Positions 1 to 10,896 of a DNA stretch of 64,000 nucleotides are shown here, piece by piece (within the stretch, counting starts at the first letter, position 1; each line of letters begins with the position of its first letter). The notes under the pieces were generated by a model, which had not been told where the DNA came from, searched no databases, and saw only the letters and a program-made list of their open reading frames with translations. Source of the DNA: Babesia bovis T2Bo (Eukaryota; Apicomplexa; Aconoidasida; Piroplasmida; Babesiidae); contig NC_010575.1 of assembly GCF_000165395.2 (NCBI RefSeq), positions 605,001-669,000 of the forward strand, read 5' to 3'. The position numbers and the translations under genes are program-made.

Positions 1-22
1 AACAACTTTACTTCTTTCATAG

Positions 23-1452
23 TACTTCCAGGGAGTGCATTATGAACAACCCTGAAGCAGTTGAGAAATTCCTGCGGAAATGCGCGGCATCACTTGTTAC
101 GCCGCTACAAGAGGAGTTCCATGAACTATCCGTGCTAAAGCAAAGACTATTACTAAAGGGTACTTCTATGATACGGCCTTGGGATATAGATTATTTAGTA
201 TCCATGGAACGTGACAAGTTGGGTGTCCAGTTTCGCGTAAGCACGGTACTGGCGTATTTTGAGCGGTTAATGTGCGACATGTTTGGCGTCAAGCTTGTAC
301 GCGACACTTCAGAGCCGCTGTGGCACCCACTAGTGGCCAAGTACACCCTGGTCCGTAATACTCATATTCTGGACAGTGCCACTGAGGACAACTCCTCTAG
401 AGGATCCGGTGACTCTGGCTTACAGATAGCACAGCTGTATGCGGATTTGTTTGCACGTGAGAATAAAGTTAATGTCTGCGCGCAGTTTACCGTAAGGTGT
501 TCTAGGTTGATACGTGGAGTTGATTCCCACATTGAACACGGGAGCTCTAGGGAGTATGTAACTACGACGTACCCCGATGGATCCCAGAGACAAGTGCCTG
601 CCACAGCCATTGTCTGCAGTTTTGCTGCAAACGGGGTACATGATGACGTGGATAGTGCCTTGGATAGGACTTACATAGACCTCGGGTCGGCGATGACACT
701 GTTCCACGAACTGGGACACACCGTACACGCACTGCTGAGTCGTACCGATTTGCAGCACTTATCTGGTAACCGAGGCGGAGTTGACTTTGCCGAGTTCTCA
801 TCGCACCTGTTTGAGTTATACTTCGTTGATGGTCTGGGAGAAATGTGCAATATAGAGGGCCTGGACATATCTGCATCAACGCGAGCAAGCATGTTCTTCA
901 AAAAGTACCGCGCAGTAGACGCTGCGCGGATGGTACTGATGGCAATGCTTGACCTCAAGTTCTACAGCAGTGAATCCGTTACCATCGAGGAAGTAAATCG
1001 GCTATATACCTCATTGGGTATATTTGAAGAGCAGTACCAGGGGGAGCCCATGGCAGCTATTTTGGGTTTGCCGGCAGTGACTAATTTCGACCACTTGGTA
1101 CCGTACGGGGCTACCTACTTCTGCTACCTGTACTCAAGGTAGGTAAACAATACCTATTGGATACAGTATATTGTTTCTATGCTATATTAAATATCCAAGG
1201 CGTCTTATTCTGTCCGTTTAGATGCGTTACTACACATCTTTTCAGGGTACTGGCGATTAAAGTATGGCGTTCCTTTGGGAATAGCGCTAGATGTCGGCTA
1301 ACAGGTGACCTTCTATCACAATTCTTCGCTAAGGTAGGTAACATATCGACCATACACACTTTATACAGGGATCAATTGATGCTTCCATCAAGCCGCTTAA
1401 CGATCTCGCTCGATGCGACCTGGAATCTATGGAAGATGACTTATTTATGTAA
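23..1452 (+). CDS. M3-family metallopeptidase (mitochondrial intermediate peptidase/oligopeptidase-like), 5' partial
   Basis: The gene begins upstream of the window. The first visible exon starts after a TAG acceptor at 22 or a CAG at 31 and runs to 1138. Exon 2 is 1246-1333 and exon 3 is 1379-1452, joined by GT-AG introns of 107 and 45 nt; the frame closes with a short acidic tail ending at TAA. The zinc motif HELGH is near 703-717, and a downstream DFAEF supplies the third ligand (Glu), as in M3 peptidases (thimet oligopeptidase, MIP). The YGATYFCYLYSR segment continues as VLAIKVW only when the first intron is removed, which supports that junction. Family members trim imported mitochondrial presequences or degrade oligopeptides. 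The N-terminal half and any targeting signal are outside the window, so the compartment cannot be judged. Confidence 0.85.
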
Positions 1453-1684
1453 TATACATGATATAAATTACATATGGTACCTAATTAGATCTACTAGTTC
1501 CTACACCTTGCGTTGGATATTAATCTGTGTAGTATTACTACAGCCAGAATCACAACACATTTAGTTCCTTTTTGTACAGGCACACATTTTGAATGTTATG
1601 GATTAATTTTGGGCTAATAACAGGATAAGCCAGGGGTACCGTTGTCCCTTCCATGCCGATAGTACACAATTCTTTGGACTGACG

Positions 1685-3161
1685 ATGGCTGACCTGGGCG
1701 TGGTTTCCAAGGCCGTAGAGGCTGTCATGGACGCTTGCTTCAAGGGGTCATTGGCAGATCTTCGTTCCGCCGTACGCCATTTGCTATCGGTGGACAACCC
1801 TGATAAGCAGCCAAGCGACTCCAAGGGTGAGACATTCAGCTGCATGGAATTAAGCGCTTTGGAGTCATTACGTGACGCCAAGCAGCATTGTGTAGCCCAT
1901 ATTGCGGCCGCTGGAGGCAACCTCAGTGTTTTGCAGTGCCTGCTAACAGCGCTTCCGGCACTTGCATTCTTTGAAGATGAAAACGGGGAGAACCCATTGT
2001 TTTATGCAATACGAGCTGCTTCGGGCGATAGTGGCTTTGTAAATAAAAACTCTAATGTTTTTTCGTCTGTACTCTTGCTTTTGGGGCACTGTGGACCGAA
2101 TTGTATCAGCAAGATGGGTACCAGCCCATTACACGTTGCCGCCGAGCTTGGTGCCTTTGACGTCTGCAAACTACTAGTTGACAATGGCGCTGATGTCAAC
2201 TTGTACTCAGAATATGGGACACCGCTAACCATTGCGGCAATACGAGGGTACATTGATATTGTGGAGTACCTTCTATCGCATGGCGCCAATCCGGATGGAT
2301 ATCCCTCATTCGAGTCTGGCGCCGTCCAAAAAGGGCAGTGCAGGTTTCCACCACCGCTGGTTTTTGCGTGCAGTACTCGCCACGACAAAGTGTTTGACCT
2401 GTTGTTGTCACATGGCGCCAGCTGGTCGGTTACTGACTCTGATGGTTGGACCCCTTTACACTGTGCAGCTGAATGCGGATCGGTACGCATGGTCTCCAAG
2501 TTGCTAGAAATTGGGGCTGACAGCAATATAAAGGTGGATGGAAGGAATGCATACCACCTGGCTGTAGCAAACGGCCACGAAGGAGTGGCGGAGTTGCTAA
2601 GACCTATAACTGATGATACAGTGATGCCAACAGAACGCGCTACTAACAAGGAGCCGGAAATGGCCGTTCACACTGAGCCGTTTAGAGGTACCAAAGAGGA
2701 GTTAGACACACTAGTGTCCAACCTTAGGGAAGAGGGACGTGTTCTAGTGGCCAATAAGGATTACGCCCAGGCTTGTGCCATATACACCAAGGGAATATCC
2801 CTATTATCAGGAGATACAGACCCGGAAACATTATCGATATTCTACTCTAATCGCAGCCACACCTACCTCATGACTGGTGATATGGATAAGGCCAAATCGG
2901 ATGCCGAGATGGTAAGTTATATATATTTGGTAACAACAACTGCAGTGCATAAGCCTGAACCCCAAGTGGCCTAAGGGGTACCTGCGATTAGCCAGTGTCC
3001 ACAAAGCAGAAGGAAGTCAGGTGGATTACTTACATAACCTCTTCCAAGCATATACCCAGGATACCACCAATACAGGGCTACGTGACCTGTTCCAACGCGA
3101 AGTCGAGCGTGGGAAAGGCATTATGGCATCGGAACAAAATCTGCAAAGTGCAGATAGATAG
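1685..3161 (+). CDS. Ankyrin-repeat plus TPR protein
   Basis: Two exons, 1685-2911 and 2946-3161, are joined by a 34-nt intron (gtaagt...tgcag) and encode about 480 aa. Roughly four to five ankyrin repeats lie at residues 60-300; typical units are SPLHVAAELG and TPLHCAAECG, each followed by LL..GAD. A TPR block follows at about 335-440 with the helix pair DYAQACAIYTKGISLL and a second helix YSNRSHTYLMTGDMDKA. The intron falls inside this TPR; splicing restores the Sti1-like stretch CISLNPKWPKGYLRLA, which is strong support for it. This domain order suits a cytosolic adaptor, possibly a co-chaperone, but no specific partner can be named. The tail after the TPR is short and charged. Confidence 0.85.
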
Positions 3162-3593
3162 TTCTGGGTGTTATATACCAACAATGTGCTTAACAATGCA
3201 GGTTATATTATTGCACGAATAATGATTACCACAAGTCCATTAAGGAAACAGCGGTGACTTCTACGTGAATCACAGGTGTGAAATTTCGTATATATTCCTC
3301 TAATTTAGTAACACGTTGAGCCAGCACGAAAGCGGCAAGACCGATGCCCGCCTATTACACATGGCTACTACACACGTGCATTGCGCACGGGAATGTATAC
3401 AGCAAATCTAAGATACTACGTGGCAAAAATTTGAACCGATGTTGTTCATTGAATTGTTGGTTCCCGATATCACTTTGGTGCCCTACCGCGGCGGGGTAGT
3501 GACCCATGTTCCGCATTTTGAATGCATTACAGGCTGAATCCGCCATAACGGAAATTAATTGTTGAAAAAGAGCACACTACCAGCGTGATTCAG
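3162..3593. other. Intergenic region upstream of the MTIP gene
   Basis: This AT-rich spacer lies between the ankyrin/TPR gene and the MTIP gene. A clean splice donor (caggtaagt) at 3594 and an acceptor (ttattcag) at 3735, only one base before the first MTIP start codon, indicate a 142-nt 5'-UTR intron. I see no ATG in the roughly 60 bases before the donor. Transcription of MTIP therefore probably starts a little upstream of 3594. I see no other gene here. Confidence 0.5.
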
Positions 3594-3739
3594 GTAAGTG
3601 TGTGCATTGTAATGCGTCGAGAATTTTTACATTCTCTTACTGTCGCATGTTTTGAGTCCGTCATTGCTCATTTTAGCTTCTATTTGTGTTGTGCTGTGTC
3701 ATAGTTTTAATATTGCTTCTATATGTGTTATTCAGGATG

Positions 3740-4605
3740 ATGGTCTCCGAGTGTTTGGGAAGCTGCTACAACCAGCTTCCTCAGCCTGAAGTGGTGCTGA
3801 GCCCAGAGGATTCTGAATTGAACTACTATTTGTGGATGCCTGGTGTCCAGTACCAGCCACGTTTACAGAGGAAGCTTAGTGAATTGCGCTCAATTACAAC
3901 GGAATCCGAGGTCATTGTGGTTGACGAAGTCGTCGAAGAAGTGGTGAGGCTAACTTTCATGCTATTCCGTCGTTGCTGTGTACCGAATCGTACGAGTGAC
4001 CTAATGGAGTGCAATTACGATCTCGAGATTAATTCCCGATTGGCTGATCACGTACCGATGCGGTGCAGTACATGATAGTGTTTATTTAGTTTAGTCGTTT
4101 CATGTGCAGTGAATACATTCGTGATGCATACACTACCACTCTAAAAGGCTTTATTCATTCGACGATAGATTGCTAAGGACGAGCTTTTTGTCAAGTTTAA
4201 CAATGCTGCTAGCAATGGTATGATGGACCTGAAGACCGCCGCTGAATTCATTCGTCAATTGGGAGCCACTCCATCACAAGCTGAACTTGTTGAGTACAGT
4301 GCCACATGTGGTAACTCACTCAACTTCGACCAGCTTAAGGAATTACTTGCCCTTAGCATGTACCCCAAGGAGGACGCAGCTTACTTACAGAAGGTCCTCG
4401 TTAGCCTCTCTAAGGTAAGTTAACTACATAGGTATTAGCATTGGGTGTATAGGACCAGGAAAAGATTGAGTTCCCTCACTTCGAGTACATTATGGCCAAC
4501 TATGGTGAACCTATGACAGCCGAGGAATTGGCTGCTGTCAAGTCCATTGTCTTTGGTAACAATAACGTCCTTACCTGCGGTGAACTGGCCGCCAAGGTTG
4601 CGTAA
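3740..4605 (+). CDS. MTIP: Myosin A tail-interacting protein / myosin light chain 1 (MTIP/MLC1)
   Basis: Three coding exons, 3740-3943, about 4169-4414 and 4453-4605, encode about 200 aa, the usual MTIP length. The N terminus has the conserved pattern SECLGSCYNQLPQPE, then SELNYYLWMPG and YQPRLQRK, which marks the apicomplexan MTIP/MLC1 family. The rest is a degenerate EF-hand, calmodulin-like fold. MTIP binds the tail helix of myosin A at the inner membrane complex as part of the gliding and invasion motor; Cys residues near the start are candidates for lipidation. The start is ATG 3737 or 3740. A 5'-UTR intron (3594-3735) ends just before it. The exon 2 acceptor could instead be AAG at 4177, which would remove three residues. 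The second intron is 38 nt. Confidence 0.85.
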
Positions 4606-4767
4606 TACTATATTTTTAGCGCACTTCAAACTACACGGTAATATAATTAATCTTTATATACGTATTATTTTTTCTTCGGTTGTATTGTGCGTCTGCATCT
4701 ATTCGGGGCAGTGAGTGCGCGGGTGCGGAAACTTCCGCGATCACTCTACACATTAACTTTGTTAAAA

Positions 4768-5452
4768 ATGAATCTTACTGAGCTACCTACCATGGATAGC
4801 GAATCGCCTCTGATGGCTGAATACAACCATCAATCACATGACTCCGGTAAGTGTAGTTGTGAATTGTCACGTACGATCCGCAACTGTCTTTAGCGATCAC
4901 ATACACATCTCAGACCGTAAGGTACTTAGGAGCTTCTGCTTTCTCTCAGGATGTGTGATGTGCGTTGTCAGTGCCCTTAACATGTTGAATGTACTCTCCA
5001 TTGCCAGGCCAGCGCTTTACCTTCTCAACTTGGTCCAAGGGTAAGTTATACATGTGTAATGTTGCTAATGTGACCTCTGCATTGTTTTGTACTGGTATGC
5101 CATTGTTAACAGTGGTCTACTATATCTATTCTTTTTGTACTCATGTTGTTTAAATGGCGATTTCATTGTTCATTAACAATGCCGTAGTATCTTTGGATTT
5201 TCTATTATGGTCTTTGAGGGTGACGAGTACTCATCACTAGCTCCGTACGCCAATGTGCTGGATGTATATTTCAAGTTCCTTCACTTGTACGTTGGACGGG
5301 CCTTGTTCTTTGCTCTAGTAGGGCTGCACTGCGCACTGTTGACCCAACTCTCTGTGTTGTACTATCCCTTGACCCTTGTATGGATGGGTGTAGCTTCATT
5401 TATCATTGCCAATCACCATAAGGACAGCGGTCTGCCATGGGTCAACGCATAA
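4768..5452 (+). CDS. COPI-associated-family membrane protein
   Basis: Three exons (4768-4846, 4950-5040, 5188-5452) give a 144-aa protein. The acceptor at 4949 was chosen because nearer AGs bring a stop in frame, while this one joins HDSG to CVMCVVSALNMLNVL. Four hydrophobic segments fill residues 28-130 (around SALNMLNVLSIARPALYLLNL, IFGFSIMVF, LFFALVGLHCALL and LTLVWMGVASFII). The pattern FLHLYVGRALFFALVG resembles the GRGLFY signature of the COPI-associated protein family (PF08507), small Golgi/ER multispanning proteins. The family call rests on this pattern and the layout, and no reaction is known to me. The extreme N terminus is short and hydrophilic. Confidence 0.65.
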
Positions 5453-5556
5453 ACTTATTTAACAATGCAATGATCTATTTTATAGATTTCTATGGTGCCA
5501 TTGAATATAGTTCAGCAATTTTAGATTATACATGTTGTCACCTTATAGAGTTTTCA

Positions 5557-6826
5557 CTAGACCTGGTCTAGCAGAAATTGCAAACTTTCCTTGAAGGTGT
5601 CCAAATGTTGCGTGTTTATCTTGTGTCTGCAGAACTTTGCAGCAGCGTACATATCCAAAAGCGCGTAGTTTGCGATAGCATCTGGAAGCCCACCGGCAAC
5701 CAGTGTCAATATAAACACCGATATAGATTCTTCACGTGAATCATACTGATTAAATTGCAATGCCGTTGCTAGGTGCTTAAGTTTCTCTTGAGGCCATGAT
5801 GTAAGTGAGATCTGGGAGTCGTGTTGAACAAATTTAATAACGTACTAATTTCAAGGCCTCACATGATGGAGCAAGGTTATAGTTGTTAACCTGACGCTTA
5901 CCATCCAGTAGATTTAGTGTCGAGTTCAGGTTCATCTCCTTACGAAGCTTCAGAATGTTGCCCTGGAGATTATAAATACAGGGTACCTATTAACCTACTT
6001 GCAGCATATCCTCTGGCTTTTGGTAGGTGCGTCTTAGATGGGTCATTAAATGTTCATTAAGATAATTGAACGCAAAGTTTAGCGTCACCTCGCACATGCC
6101 GTTTTTTGAACTCTTGAGCTCTTCATCCCTATCCTTCAAATAAGCCTCGACAGCGCGATCTACGTGCGAACACAGGATGCTGCAGAATTCATTTTCATAA
6201 CCCGGTACCTGTGTGAACTAACTTAGAGTAACTTTAGACCCACCATCACAAAGCTTTGTTTAATCCTATCAAGTGCACTGTATAGTAATCCATTGAACGC
6301 AGAACTATCCTGGCACCAGCTGAGTATATATGATCACCGAGGATACACCATACCTCTCAACTACGTGCCCAGGGTCACTCAAGTCAAGTATGAAAATATC
6401 TTTACAACTGGGTTCCTCGTGCATCAAGTAGTCATCTATCACGCAGACTTTAACCCCGGAATCCAAGTCATGGACCTTGTCATCCCGAATGATGTTAGCG
6501 GATATGTGATTCTTGAAGCCAAAGCCGGTAATTACCTTCCTGTCAGTTATTTCTACCACCTGACCCTTGAGGTTGACATAATGGTTCGGTATTTCAGTCT
6601 CGCGCAAAATATGGCATTCTGGGCGCTGTAAAAGTCGATATCACACCATCCACTCACCTACAAAGTCACGTGATATATGCACATTTACCAAAATATGCGC
6701 AACGGGCAACAAGAGTAGACGTTGTTGCGCATATTGGTCAAATAGTGACTTGTAAAGGTCGTTATACGACTTTTGCAGAACGCACATAAGCGCGTTAGCG
6801 CTTATTTCATCGTATACATCTTGCAT
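5557..6826 (-). CDS. VPS9-domain protein resembling the N-terminal half of Varp (ANKRD27)
   Basis: Six exons on the minus strand: 6826-6658, 6618-6354, 6319-6244, 6208-5999, 5962-5846 and 5811-5557. Introns are 34-39 nt and every junction keeps frame, giving 363 aa. No exon alone is recognisable, but the joined protein follows the N-terminal half of Varp/ANKRD27: an opening YDE with ALQK-type helix, a beta-rich block (VECHILRETEIPNHYVNLKG) near residues 55-90, then a C-terminal segment with WPQEKLKHL and a helix ESISVFILTLVAGGLPDAIA, like the VPS9 core of Rab5/Rab21 exchange factors. The ankyrin repeats of animal Varp are absent. The likely role is endosomal Rab activation. Family assignment is by pattern only and the VPS9 match is weak at the catalytic residues, so the alternative is a conserved unknown. 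Confidence 0.6.
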
Positions 6827-7025
6827 TAGAACTGCATTTTAACTGAGGGGGGCAATCAAGCCGACCCTCCTGTTGTTGTATCGTGCCGGCACACCTAACG
6901 CGACCAATACAATAGCTCAGTTGGTGTGTTAAAACCACCTAGGGTGTAATATAATGAATGGACGGTTCTATGTGTAAAATATGCTGCGCTTTGGCGCATA
7001 AAACGGAGAGGATAACACTTTTGCG

Positions 7026-8809
7026 ATGAACCTTGTCTTACAAGATCCTGCGCTGCTGCTGCTATTGCGTGATGTACATCACGCCCTTGCACACGGCGTT
7101 GCCACCCACGTTAGTTTTAGAAAATACGTCCATAGCGTTAGGAGATGTTGCCATCAATGCCGATTTTGCAAGGTTAGTGCCAACCTCCTTGAGGTGGCCA
7201 GCTTAATAAGCCGCACATTGGCCAATGGATACAGGGAACTGACTGTATTTTTGGTTGTGGAGGAAGAAAGGCAGCTGTATTCAACATTTGTACTTGATTA
7301 CATCCAATCTTTGTACGCTCTGGTAATACAGACCTACGCACGATACGGGGTAAGTGGACCTCAAGACATTTATATCGTTATCAGGCCGATGTGGGTTTTT
7401 GTTTACCTGGTGATACAGTTGGGATACTGAATCCTAACACCCACAATCTTACAGTGCTACCGCTGTACGACTGGCGAGGTCTACTAGATCGAGCGCCACA
7501 ATGCTCGTATTTTGACTCTAGGTCCGAGCTTAAATTCCTCATGGTCGATGGTACACCGTATGTGTTTGCAGAATTCTACAACGAACTCGCTAGGCGAGGC
7601 TACGTTGTTGACGCTACCTGGGATTCGACAGTCTATCTGTCAACCCAAGTGCATCGAAGTTGCAATGGCACAACTTTAGATCACGCTTCATCAGAAGATT
7701 CGGCCTTTTCTCAAGATGATATTGACAATCAGCCTAAAAATGGCATAGTCTGTGTTAACCGCAACACTGCAGTTGATAGCAGTTTAAGTATGGCATATGC
7801 CAATACAGGCCAGTTAGACCCCCTTGGTCATTACCAGGGCAGCTTGGAAGTAAATACCTTTGAAATGCCAAGTGTAATTAAACGCAATATTGTCGACCCA
7901 ATTAACGGTGAGACACAGGCCAATGTGGATCATGTTGTCCCTCGCTTTGAAAGGTCTACCTCTATGCCATGTTGTTCAGTGTTAACCAATAATGTGGGCG
8001 TATCGGATCACTCAATGCACACTTCATTATCTTTCCAGGATTCCGGAGATACGGAGATACTACGTCTCCTCAGGGAAGTGGATTGTCTAGCGACGTATGA
8101 CAGCAATCATGATCAGGTAACCAGGGAAATACTCTTTTTCGACAAGGTGATGTGTTGTGGTACATTCGATTGCTTGCACTTTGGCCATAAGTACCTACTT
8201 CTTGCTGCATTCCTTAGCTGCTACCGGGCTTTACATATAGGTATAACAGCACCTGATGCAATGCTGAGCAAGAAGATAGACTTTTCACTTATACAGAACT
8301 TGGAAAAACGTAGAGATGCCGTGAAGCGCTACATGTGCATGTTACAGGTGCTTTATGGTCCCAGGACCGTGGTGACACCACTGACGCCAAACATCGCAGA
8401 AGGAAGCACAGTAGTCAGTTACCACAATTGTGACTTCTTTTCTTATCGAACAGTGCCGGTGGCACTACAAAAGTGCACAAAACTGTCGTACCGTGAGTTC
8501 CGAGCCCCAAACAGGGCACGCAACAAGACTGATCAGGTAAATGCTTTGGGCCCGATAGTGACGACGTTTGATCTTATGGATCAATATGGCCCAGCTGGTG
8601 TTATACAGGATTCCTTCGCACTTGTTATATCACCGGAATCGCTACCAGGAGCTGAAAAGGTGAACAACTTAAGGCGTTCCAAGGGTCTCAAGGTATGGCC
8701 GTTACTTTCTGCTGGCTTTGTTTTACACCCTGACCACAATACACGCAGGAAGAGTCTCAAAAAAGTGAGTTCATCCTGGATTCGTAGCGGTTTGAAATCG
8801 ATAAACTGA
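7026..8809 (+). CDS. Phosphopantetheine adenylyltransferase (CoA biosynthesis)
   Basis: Two exons (7026-7349 and 7385-8809) with a 35-nt intron encode 582 aa. The C-terminal third, from about residue 360, is a eukaryote-type PPAT domain: CCGTFDCLHFGHKYLLLAA carries the (T/H)xGH nucleotidyltransferase motif, followed by LHIGITAPDAML, NLEKRRDAV and, near the end, ESLPGAEKVNNLRRSKGLK. The enzyme transfers AMP from ATP to 4'-phosphopantetheine to make dephospho-CoA, the penultimate CoA step. Unlike animal COASY there is no dephospho-CoA kinase domain, so that step must be encoded elsewhere. The 360-residue N-terminal part has a folded-looking region (residues 45-200) that I cannot place and a polar linker at about 205-345. 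No signal or transit peptide is evident. It is divergent from the VPS9 gene across about 200 bp. Confidence 0.88.
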
Positions 8810-9881
8810 GACCCTTGGTCTTTTTACCAGAGAACACATTGATGTAATGTAAACACTCATTTAGAGCTCTGTCATTAGAATACCAGGTTATAGCGTTGTC
8901 AATTTACCGTCATGTGCTAATACTGGCACTTCTAAGTGTAAAACTGAATATTCGTCTAGAGAGTAATCGGGGTACATGCCACCTTTTGTTAGGTCTATAG
9001 AGCAAACACAAAAGATTCGGTAACTTCATGTATACTCTGAAAACAAAACAATCTGTTAAATGCAGCCATTATTTTATTCTATGTGTACACCGTGAACATT
9101 TACGAAAGAATACAGTTGAAAAGATCCATCGAATTCATTCCGCGGATATTTCATTTAACAGTTGATCAAACCAGAAATACCCAATGAAATGTGGACTACA
9201 TATGTAATAGAATTTACTACAGAAACATGTGATATCCAAGATCTTATGTTACCTGCTAACAAGGTAGTTCCTAGAACTATCAGGATGTATATTTAAAATC
9301 TATACACATTAACGTATATCAACCATGTAATCAATATGGAGGTCCTTATACCTAAGAATAACAACTAGTGCCTCGTTAGGGTTACCGCAAGAATGCCGTA
9401 TGGGCATCAATGTGTCCATCGCAGCCATGGATCTTTACACTGAATATCAAGTCATGATCCTCCTTTGGAAAGCACTTTAGATTAATTTGATTAGAGGTGT
9501 TTAAAAAATAATATACGAGGTATCAAATGTCTACTCATGCAACACCATTGCATGAGGCAACATCTCGGGTGCTGGGCGCGAGTACTCCACTACGCCGCCT
9601 CGCGTCGTGAGTTGCGCCAATTGACCACACTATTCCGATTTCATTTTTATATGATCTAGTCACTTGATTTAGGGTATACAGTACCCAATTATATTTAATT
9701 GATTCTTAGGTGAGCTTATTGCTGAGGACGGCAGGGCTGCCTGCCCCCTGTGGAAAATTTCCCGATTGCCGCTAGTTTGTGGTTTTTTCCTTACGGGTTA
9801 ACGTTGCAGCAGTTCACGTTATTTAAAATCTATTACTCAACAAAGGTCTCGGGCCAGTATTTTGTTTATATATTAATCAAG
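8810..9881. other. 1.07-kb AT-rich intergenic region with hairpins
   Basis: No ORF of note. Most of the stretch is AT-rich and featureless, but two GC-rich islands stand out: a structured block at 9536-9618 (listed separately) and a 6-bp hairpin GGCAGG/CCTGCC with a GCTG loop at 9730-9745. The second lies about 140 bases before the A20/AN1 start codon and may be in its 5' UTR. Confidence 0.5.
9536..9618 (+). other. GC-rich structured island, candidate non-coding RNA or UTR element
   Basis: A perfect 7-bp hairpin (CATGCAA, loop CACCA, TTGCATG; 9536-9554) is followed directly by a larger stem-loop. In the latter, GGCAAC (9556-9561) can face GTTGCGCC (9611-9618) and GCGCGAG (9576-9582) pairs with CTCGCGT (9599-9605). 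The island is much richer in GC than the flanks. I see no tRNA boxes and no snRNA core. The strand is assumed. It could equally be part of the A20/AN1 5' UTR. Confidence 0.25.
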
Positions 9882-10896
9882 ATGAATTCCGAACACAACG
9901 AGCAACCGGTATGTTTCAGGCTGTTTTGTTTCTTATACAATCAGTGTGTTTATGTGTGTATAATTGTCATATTAGCAAAATGGTTGCCTATGAGGCTGAG
10001 TTGGTTTCTGTACAGTGTCAGTGTATGTGCTATGGTACCCCTTAGGTCTGGTTATCATGTTATTAAATAGTGTCCATATTTGTGAACCACAAGTTTTTAT
10101 TACTACGTTCAAGTTGTTTGTTGATCTGATTTGCTGCATAATGGCTGTTTTCTGTGTTCTATAGTTTTGATCTGAAATTGTATTGGTCTACTTATTAGCC
10201 TATCTATAGGCATATGCATTTGTGGCCATCTGTATGTATTGATACGAGCTTCTATATAACTCTTGCATTGGTTGCGTGTCTGCTGCGTATAAAATCACTT
10301 ATTTTCGTGTATTATCCATGTCGTGTTTTGTTTTTTTCATAGGTTAATGCATTTATTTGTGTACTTAGTTTTAACCATTGATAACCTAGACGTGGAATAC
10401 ATTCTGGTTTATATGGTATATACGATGGTTATTTTCTATGACTGTTGAATCAAATGTCATTTAACTATAGAGTGAGCCCATGTTGTGCAAGAACAACTGT
10501 GGTTTTTACGGAAATGCCGCCAATGACAACCTGTGTTCCAAGTGCTACAAGGACCAGACAAAAGGGCAGTTGCCATCTACAGATTGCTTTGAGAAGGCGT
10601 GCTATACAGACTCAACAATTGTCGATGAGTCTTTGAATGCTGTATCGGTTGACAATGACACGAAACCGACGGAGGATGCAGTGGTTTCTGTTCCTGAGAC
10701 TATTCCTGATCGGTGCCATCAGTGTGACCGTTTGATTGGTGTATTGGGGTTTAAATGCCGATGCAACAACTATTATTGCGCTCAACACAGACAGGCAAAT
10801 TTACATGGTTGCACTTTTGACTACAAAGGCTTATTTCGCACTGAGCTGGCAACAAAGACACAGAAGATAGTGCGGGATAAATTGGAGAGAATATAG
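9882..10896 (+). CDS. A20/AN1 zinc-finger protein (stress-associated protein type)
   Basis: Exon 1 (9882-9908) encodes MNSEHNEQP; a 562-nt intron, very long for this window, separates it from exon 2 (10471-10896). The 150-aa product has an N-terminal A20 finger with CKNNCGFYGNAANDNLCSKC at about residues 14-33 and a C-terminal AN1 finger (CHQCDRLIGVLGFKCRC, then YYCAQHRQANLHGCTFDY) at about 95-137, the standard layout of ZFAND5/6 and plant SAP proteins. These proteins bind ubiquitin through A20 and act in stress and proteasome-linked responses. The AN1 Cys/His ligands all appear to be present. The start was chosen because MNSE..P followed by MLC is the family N terminus. The acidic linker (residues 45-90) is low complexity. 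Confidence 0.85.

Noticed and set aside
362..958. Minus-strand frames within the M3 peptidase
   Set aside because: Shadows of the metallopeptidase coding strand, without splice support or domains.
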